A stretch of DNA of 64,000 nucleotides from Pseudomonas pharyngis. GTDB taxonomy: Bacteria > Pseudomonadota > Gammaproteobacteria > Pseudomonadales > Pseudomonadaceae. The notes under the pieces were generated by a model. It did not search any database. It saw nothing but the letters and a program-made list of their open reading frames with translations, and was not told the origin of the DNA. The translations under genes and the position numbers were made by a program. The DNA lies in NCBI RefSeq assembly GCF_021602345.1, contig NZ_BQID01000011.1, positions 1 through 64,000 on the forward strand, in the 5' to 3' direction. Positions 58,399-64,000 of the stretch are shown here, piece by piece. The first letter of the stretch is position 1, and every line of letters begins with the position of its first letter.

Positions 58399-58438
58399 AA
58401 AAAACGGGCGGTCAGCAATGACCGCCCGTTTTTTTTGC
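58399..58438 (+). terminator. fumA terminator
   Basis: The stem AAAACGGGCGGTCA / TGACCGCCCGTTTTTTTT around GCAA lies just after the fumA stop. It should insulate the tcB operon from fumA transcription. Confidence 0.94.
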
Positions 58439-58452
58439 CTGCCGTCAGTCGG

Positions 58453-58474
58453 CACCTGTCAGATCTGACAGGTG
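58453..58474 (+). promoter_or_regulatory. Tc operator copy D (before tcB)
   Basis: CACCTGTCAGATCTGACAGGTG (written as halves CACCTGTCAGA and TCTGACAGGTG) is a perfect 22-base palindrome 56 bases before tcB. It is the most symmetric copy of the site seen at 46289, 49460 and 51825, and is preceded by CCG..GTCGG as in copy B. Confidence 0.72.
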
Positions 58475-58530
58475 TCACGCCCGATGCCCTCTGTTAGCGT
58501 GGAACCTCGACGTTTACAGGTTGCGCTGCC

Positions 58531-61500
58531 ATGGTCCCTGATGCAGATGCGCTCGTCACTCCTCCCTCCATCGCCAGGACTGCGTCCATTGCCACCAACG
58601 GACGCAGTTGGGGGGAGATCGGTGTCACGGGGCAACGGTCTTACACGCTGCCGTTGCCGACCCTGGACGCGCGCAGCCTCAATCCCGAGTTGCAACTGGT
58701 CTACGACGGCAATGCGGGCAACGGGACGTGCGGCCTCGGCTGGGATCTGCCGCTGGCGGCCATCTCGCGCAAGACCAGCAAAGGCGTACCGAAATATGAA
58801 GACGCCGACATCATGCAGGCCGACGGCACGGATCTGCGACCCGAACTGACGGCTGACGACAAGATCCTGTCGACCCGACGCACCCTCGGTATTGGGAGGA
58901 GGGCCAGAGAGTTTTCGGTGGTTCGCTACATTCCTCGCCTGGAAAGTACGTTCGACCGCTACGAACTCTGGACACCTGACGATGGCAACCCCTTCTGGAT
59001 AATCGCGCGTGCCGACGGCTCGCAACAGTGCTATGGCATCACGCCGGATTCGTGCATCTGCGATCCTGAAATCCCGGGCCACATCGCCGCGTGGCTGCTG
59101 GTGGAAATCCGCAATGCAGTGGGAGAAAACATCTTTTTCGAGTACAAGCGCGACGACAACGAAATTGACCCACGCTTTGATTATCGGGCCCAGCGTTACC
59201 TGCGGCAGGTCTGCTACTGCAACAAGACCGCCAGTGCCGACCTGCTGTGCCTGGACCACGCGCAACCGCAGGATCTGGAGTGGCTGTTCCGGCTGATCGT
59301 GGACTACGGAGAACGTGACACCGGGCTCGATGCGGTTCCGCCGTTCAAGGCACCGGACGAAAACGCCTGGCCACTGCGCTCAGACCCTTATCGCATGCAT
59401 CGCTATGGCTTCGAGGTCGGTAGCCGACGGTTGTGCAGGCAGTTCCTGTTGTTCAACAACACGGGCCCGGAGAAGGTGCTGGTCAATCGCCTGTTGCTGG
59501 AGCACCAGGCCACGGCGCTGCTCTATAACCACCTGAGCGCCGCGCACTACATGAATTACGACGCGCAGGGGCATATCAAACACTTTCCCCCGCTGGAGTA
59601 CTTCTATGAACTGTTCAAGCCCAATCCATTTCCCCAGGCCTTTCTGGCACTCGACACGATGCCAGGCCTCAATGACGGTCAGCCTTACCATTGCGTCGAT
59701 CTTTACGGCGAAGGCCTGCCCGGTTTTCTCTGCCGGTACGACGGTGGCTGGTACTACCGCGACCCCTTGCGCGGCATGCCAGGCACAGACGAAATCGTCT
59801 ACGGCCCCTGGACCCTGCTGCCGCTGATCCCGAATGCCGACAGCAGCAAACAGGTGGTGCAGATTCTTACCGATCTCACCGGTGACGGCCGTCTGGACTG
59901 GATCGTTGCCCAGCCCGGTGGCAGTGGGTATTACACGCTCGACCCGGATGGCAGCTGGTCATTGTTCAAACCGTTCAGCCAGTTCCCCGTGGAATATTTC
60001 CATCAACTGGCCCAGATGGGCGACTTGAGCGGCGCCGGTCTGGACGACATTGCGCTGATCGGCCCGAACAGCGTACGGGTGTACGCCAATGTGCGGGAAA
60101 AAGGATTCGCGCCCGGCAAGGATGTACCGCATACCCCGACCCCGGATTGCTTGCCGCTGTTCGGCCCAGCCCTCACCGAACTGGTGATGTTCGCCAACCT
60201 GCACGCCAGCGACCGCTCGGGACTGTGCAGGGTTCGCCACGACAAGATCGAAGCGTGGGCCAATCTGGGTCATGGCAGATTCGGCAAGGGTGTCGAAATC
60301 AGCGCTCTGCCTTTCGAATACAAGCACTTCAATGCCGATCACATTCGTTTCGCCGATCTCGACGGTTCCGGCGCGCCTGCGTTGATCAAGCTCTGTTCCG
60401 ATCACTTCGAGATCTACTGGAATTACGGTGGCAACGCCTTTGCGCAAGTCCCGGAAGTCGTCCAGTGGCCCAGGGGCGTGCGCTACGACAACCTCTGCCA
60501 GGTGACCTTCGCCGATCTGCAAGGCATTGGCTGCGCCAGCCTGCTGTTTACCAAGCCGCACATGAAACCGCAGCACTGGGTGTATCACTTCGTCAATGCA
60601 AGGCCATACCTGCTCACCGGTTGCAACAACAACATTGGCTACAGCGCTACGCTGCAACATCGCAGCAGTGCGCAATTCTGGCTGGACGAGAAACGCCTGG
60701 AGTTGATGGCGCGCAGACGTCCGGTGTGCCGGTTGCCGTTTCCGCAGACGGTGCTCCGCTGCTTGCAACAACTGGACGAAATCACCGGCAATCAGCTGAG
60801 TCAGCAATTCGAGTATTTCGAGGGTTACTACGACGGTAGGGAACGTGAATTTCGCGGCTTCGGCCGGGTCTGTCAGATCGACAGCGAACTGGAACCGGGC
60901 AAGGCCGAGAGCGGCCACACGGCGCCGATGCGCGTGACGCACTGGTTTCATACCGGCCAATGCATTGACATGTCCCTCAAGAACATCTGCGAGCTGGATC
61001 CGGACGCCCTCCCCTTGGGCGCCACCGTGTATTCGCGTTTCGACGCCGTCGAAGGCACTGAGGTGACCCGCAAGCCCTACCCGGTCGACGAAAATGAAGT
61101 TGCCTATGCCCTCAGCGGCCGACTACTGCGCAGCGAAGTGTCCCAGGCTGACGACCCCGAGCCCACGCGGTTGTTTTCCCTGACCGAACATCGCTATCGG
61201 GTCCGGCAAGTCCTGGACAAACCTTCGAGCCTGCTGGTGCTTGAACAGGAAACCCGTAGCCATCAATACGAGCGCGTCATGGACGACCCGCTCTGCCAGC
61301 ATGTGGTCAATATGGAGTGGGACGAGTACGGCCTGTTGACTCACGGTTTCACTGTTGCCTGCGCGCGTCGCCGCACCGAGACCGACGAACCGCCCTTCGA
61401 CCAGGAGGATCAACGGCAAGCCTGGATGGATAGCCACGATGAGCAACAGCAGTGTTTCTATCTGACGGAAAGCCGTGCCGGGTTCAAGCATTTGACTGAA

Positions 61501-62961
61501 GACGGCCATTGGCTGCTCGGCTTGCCCTGGCGCCAGCGCAGCAACGCGCTGAAGCTGCCCAAGGGTACGCTGCCGGGCGGACTGCGCCCGGAGGACATCA
61601 GTTTTGAAAGCTTCACGCGACATATGGACAGCGCCCAGTGGACAGCCGCCCGTGAACTGACTTCGCTCTCGCAGCAAACGTATCTGGAGGCCGGCGGCAA
61701 GCTCCATTTCCCGCCGCTGGCCGGGCCGACGGAACAGGCCGTATTCGACAAGAAGGCATTGTCGGCATACGACAACATCCCGCCGCCATTTGCCATTCGC
61801 ACAGAATTGCAGACGATCGGATACAGGCCCATGAATGTGTTTTTCCCCGATGACCCGGTAGAGGACGACCTGGAAAACCTGTGGTCAGCCGACAGCGGAT
61901 TTTTCACCTACACCGGCGCCAACGGTTTTTACCACGTCACCGATGTGCAACAGACCGCCAGCCATGGCGTGACGCACATCACCCGGGACGAAAACCACCT
62001 GCTGACCATTGCCATTACCCTGCCGGATGGCTGCACGACGACAATCAGTCATGACCTTCACACGCTCCAGCCCCTGAGCATCACGGACGCCAACGACAAC
62101 ATCCATGAAGTGCTTTACGAGCCAGGCGGCCAGCCCATGGCGCACAGTTTTCATGGTACGGAAGACGGCAAACCGGCCGGCTTCCAACCATTGGCGGAGT
62201 ACCCCGAGCAGACAGATCTGAGCGTCGAGTACGCCCTCGCCCATCCAAAAGAAGTGCTGGCATCCGCCGCCAGTGTGGTGCGTACGGAACTGCACAGCTG
62301 GATGCCATTGCTACCGCCCGGAACGCTGCCGCTCAAAAGAAACGAATGGATCGCCAAAGGGCTGATCCTGCCTGACGGCCACATTCGCGCCTCGGCCCTG
62401 CGCTGGCTGAACCAGCGGGAAAAGTGCACAGCCAGCGAACAGACACTGTTCGAGATCATCCGCACGGCCAAGCGGCAACCGGTGCACAGTCTCAATCTGG
62501 TTGCCGACCGCTACCACACCGACCCGCTGCAATTGATTCAGATGGTCATCGCTTACATCGACGGCTTCGGCCGCGAATTGCAAAGCAAACAACTCGTCCC
62601 GCCGGGCGATGCCTTCGTGGCCACGCATGAGGACAACCTCGAGACGGGCGCCGATGGCAGGCCGCTCGAAATGCCGGCCGTTCAACGCTGGCGCGTACAA
62701 GGTCGTGTGGAATACAACCACAAAGGCGAAACCATCCGCGTTTACCGCCCCTATTTCCTCAACACCCATCGCTACATCAATGACAGCGCGATGCGTGAGC
62801 ACGGCTACCACGACCGGATGTTCTACGACGCCCTAGGGCGGCCGATCAAGACCATCAATGCCCTCGGCTATCTGGCGTTCGATATCCTGCACCCATGGTT
62901 CAAGCTCAGCTATGACTTCAACGACACCGACGACACACCGGCGAAGAAGGTCAAGCCATGA
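58531..62961 (+). CDS. Tc toxin subunit B (SpvB / TcdB-like)
   Basis: A 1476-residue TcB protein. The N-terminal SpvB-type domain opens with SYTLPLPTLDARSLNPELQL and GNAGNGTCGLGWDLP. The VCBS/FG-GAP repeats lie at about 385-690 (DLTGDGRLDWIVAQPG, DLSGAGLDDIALIGP, DLDGSGAPALIKL). The TcdB middle domains follow with HRSSAQFWLDEK (about 712) and REREFRGFGRV (about 772). In studied toxins TcB and TcC form a sealed cocoon that holds and releases the toxic C-terminus of TcC through the TcA channel. No signal peptide. It overlaps tcC by four bases (ATGA). Operator copy D lies just upstream. This is the firm marker that the window carries a Tc toxin. Confidence 0.92.
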   Translation: MVPDADALVTPPSIARTASIATNGRSWGEIGVTGQRSYTLPLPTLDARSLNPELQLVYDGNAGNGTCGLGWDLPLAAISRKTSKGVPKYEDADIMQADGTDLRPELTADDKILSTRRTLGIGRRAREFSVVRYIPRLESTFDRYELWTPDDGNPFWIIARADGSQQCYGITPDSCICDPEIPGHIAAWLLVEIRNAVGENIFFEYKRDDNEIDPRFDYRAQRYLRQVCYCNKTASADLLCLDHAQPQDLEWLFRLIVDYGERDTGLDAVPPFKAPDENAWPLRSDPYRMHRYGFEVGSRRLCRQFLLFNNTGPEKVLVNRLLLEHQATALLYNHLSAAHYMNYDAQGHIKHFPPLEYFYELFKPNPFPQAFLALDTMPGLNDGQPYHCVDLYGEGLPGFLCRYDGGWYYRDPLRGMPGTDEIVYGPWTLLPLIPNADSSKQVVQILTDLTGDGRLDWIVAQPGGSGYYTLDPDGSWSLFKPFSQFPVEYFHQLAQMGDLSGAGLDDIALIGPNSVRVYANVREKGFAPGKDVPHTPTPDCLPLFGPALTELVMFANLHASDRSGLCRVRHDKIEAWANLGHGRFGKGVEISALPFEYKHFNADHIRFADLDGSGAPALIKLCSDHFEIYWNYGGNAFAQVPEVVQWPRGVRYDNLCQVTFADLQGIGCASLLFTKPHMKPQHWVYHFVNARPYLLTGCNNNIGYSATLQHRSSAQFWLDEKRLELMARRRPVCRLPFPQTVLRCLQQLDEITGNQLSQQFEYFEGYYDGREREFRGFGRVCQIDSELEPGKAESGHTAPMRVTHWFHTGQCIDMSLKNICELDPDALPLGATVYSRFDAVEGTEVTRKPYPVDENEVAYALSGRLLRSEVSQADDPEPTRLFSLTEHRYRVRQVLDKPSSLLVLEQETRSHQYERVMDDPLCQHVVNMEWDEYGLLTHGFTVACARRRTETDEPPFDQEDQRQAWMDSHDEQQQCFYLTESRAGFKHLTEDGHWLLGLPWRQRSNALKLPKGTLPGGLRPEDISFESFTRHMDSAQWTAARELTSLSQQTYLEAGGKLHFPPLAGPTEQAVFDKKALSAYDNIPPPFAIRTELQTIGYRPMNVFFPDDPVEDDLENLWSADSGFFTYTGANGFYHVTDVQQTASHGVTHITRDENHLLTIAITLPDGCTTTISHDLHTLQPLSITDANDNIHEVLYEPGGQPMAHSFHGTEDGKPAGFQPLAEYPEQTDLSVEYALAHPKEVLASAASVVRTELHSWMPLLPPGTLPLKRNEWIAKGLILPDGHIRASALRWLNQREKCTASEQTLFEIIRTAKRQPVHSLNLVADRYHTDPLQLIQMVIAYIDGFGRELQSKQLVPPGDAFVATHEDNLETGADGRPLEMPAVQRWRVQGRVEYNHKGETIRVYRPYFLNTHRYINDSAMREHGYHDRMFYDALGRPIKTINALGYLAFDILHPWFKLSYDFNDTDDTPAKKVKP

Positions 62962-64000
62962 ACGCCAGTGTGCATTGGCACACGCCATCGCTGGCCGTCA
63001 TCGGCCCGCGCGGCGAGGCCATCAGACAGGTCGACTACCTGCGCAGGGTGGCCGGCGAGGATGTGCAGGCGCTCATTGCCCGACAGCACTATGACGTTGC
63101 CGGCCGACTGGTTGCGCTGCGCGATCCGCGTCTGCCCACGCCCAATAGCACCATGGTTCACAGGCTGGACGGCATGGCGGTCAAAACTCATAACGTCGAC
63201 GCTGGCAACGACACTGTGCTGCCAGGTCCCGGCGGTCAACTTCTGCACCATTGGGATGCCAACGACAATCACCGGGAAATGACCTACGACCCACTACTGC
63301 GTCTGCTGGCCGTCACAGAAAACGGTGCAGCGAACTTTGAAACCTTTCGCTACCTCGACGCATCGGCCGACCCGACGCTCAATCTGCGCGGGCAAACGAC
63401 AGCACTGAGCGATCCATCGGGCACGCTCGACCTCGACAGCTTCGGCGTGCACGGGCAGACGCTGGAAGAAACCCGCACCTTCAAGGACGGCAAAACCTGC
63501 ACCAGCCGTCGGGTCTTCAGCGCCGTCGGCGCACTGTTGCAAACCACTGACGCCGGCGGGCACCTACAACAGTCGACCTACGACATCGCCGGGCAACTCG
63601 TCCAGGTACAACTGCAACTCAACGGACAAGCCTTCAAGCCGGTTTTGAAAGGTGCGGATTACAACGCCGCCGGCCAGATCACCAGACAACAGCTCGGCAA
63701 CGACGTGACCAACCGCTGGTGTTACCGGGACGCCGACGGACGCCTGCTGCGACAGTACGCGCAAAAGGCTTCAGAGCCGGCGATTCAGGATTTCGGGTAT
63801 GAATACGACCGGGTGGGCAACACCACCCGCATTGTTGACCACACCTATACACCGACGTTTTTCCGCAACCAGCGGGTCGACGGCCAGCGCACGTTTGACT
63901 ATGACACGACTTATCAGCTGATCCGCGCCACCGGGTACAGCGACGCCCCGCCCAGGGACAACCCGGGCCGGCCTCAGCCAACCGACCCACGGGACCGGCG
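62958..64000 (+). CDS. Tc toxin subunit C (RHS repeat), cut off by the window end
   Basis: The first 347 codons of a TccC-like protein, open to the last base with no stop. It begins MNASVHWHTPSLAVIGPRGE and shows the TcC start pattern (IRQVDYLRR...RQHYDVAGRLVALRDPRL) followed by RHS/YD units such as YDIAGQLVQVQ, YNAAGQITRQQLGND, YEYDRVGNTTRIVDH. The family has a conserved RHS core of about 680 residues ending in a self-cleaving site, and then a hypervariable toxic domain, both outside this window. It is translationally coupled to tcB. The toxin type cannot be told from here. Confidence 0.9.
   Translation, partial: MNASVHWHTPSLAVIGPRGEAIRQVDYLRRVAGEDVQALIARQHYDVAGRLVALRDPRLPTPNSTMVHRLDGMAVKTHNVDAGNDTVLPGPGGQLLHHWDANDNHREMTYDPLLRLLAVTENGAANFETFRYLDASADPTLNLRGQTTALSDPSGTLDLDSFGVHGQTLEETRTFKDGKTCTSRRVFSAVGALLQTTDAGGHLQQSTYDIAGQLVQVQLQLNGQAFKPVLKGADYNAAGQITRQQLGNDVTNRWCYRDADGRLLRQYAQKASEPAIQDFGYEYDRVGNTTRIVDHTYTPTFFRNQRVDGQRTFDYDTTYQLIRATGYSDAPPRDNPGRPQPTDPRDR

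Noticed and set aside
56590-58455. 621-codon ORF antisense to fumarase
   Set aside because: Shadow frame; it also runs through the fumA terminator.

Overview
The window looks like the chromosome of a fluorescent pseudomonad (Pseudomonas fluorescens group). The evidence is an MvaT H-NS-like protein, an OprD-family porin, Pseudomonas-type REP/REPIN repeats, high GC, and gene order that (from memory, not searched) follows two conserved P. aeruginosa blocks: mscS-yajQ-panE-sensor kinase-cobalamin adenosyltransferase-mutT-GST-argJ-secA-dciA, and purU-mvaT-sbcB-RDD/MoxR operon-pykA-enoyl-CoA hydratase-ferredoxin reductase-sadC-fumA. Most of the window is housekeeping.

Layout: 0.2-17.2 kb holds a membrane-anchored cold-shock protein, slyX, a HIT protein, an OprD-type porin, mscS, yajQ, panE, an orphan histidine kinase, an adenosyltransferase, a Nudix/ThiE-like fusion, a GST, argJ, secA, dciA and a HerA-like ATPase. 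17.4-22.6 kb holds an amino-acid-type dCache chemoreceptor and a three-gene glycosyltransferase/deacetylase/UPF0104 operon. 22.7-32.7 kb holds purU, mvaT, sbcB and a tightly overlapping RDD-SpoIIM-DUF4129-DUF4350-MoxR-DUF58 operon.

The accessory part is an insecticidal-type Tc (toxin complex) system in two pieces. A six-gene minus-strand cluster (32.7-49.4 kb) encodes a ten-repeat Ig-like protein, a TcA subunit split into two polypeptides, a 1240-residue Ig/lectin-like protein and two small paralogous proteins. A plus-strand tcB-tcC pair begins at 58.5 kb and runs off the window end. About 9 kb separates them, including pykA, enoyl-CoA hydratase, a ferredoxin reductase, a SadC-like diguanylate cyclase and fumarase. 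A 20-bp palindrome (core CTGTCA-N4-TGACAG) lies upstream of the Ig-repeat gene, the TcA gene and the tcB gene, and in degenerate form before an orphan single-Ig gene next to pykA. I read this as a shared regulon operator tying the scattered pieces together. It is the strongest unexplained signal here.

A second notable signal is the leader of a small DUF6124-type gene at 49.85 kb. It can fold as a three-way junction whose closing strand can instead pair perfectly with a downstream sequence, so it could act as an RNA switch; a short leader ORF overlaps the first stem.
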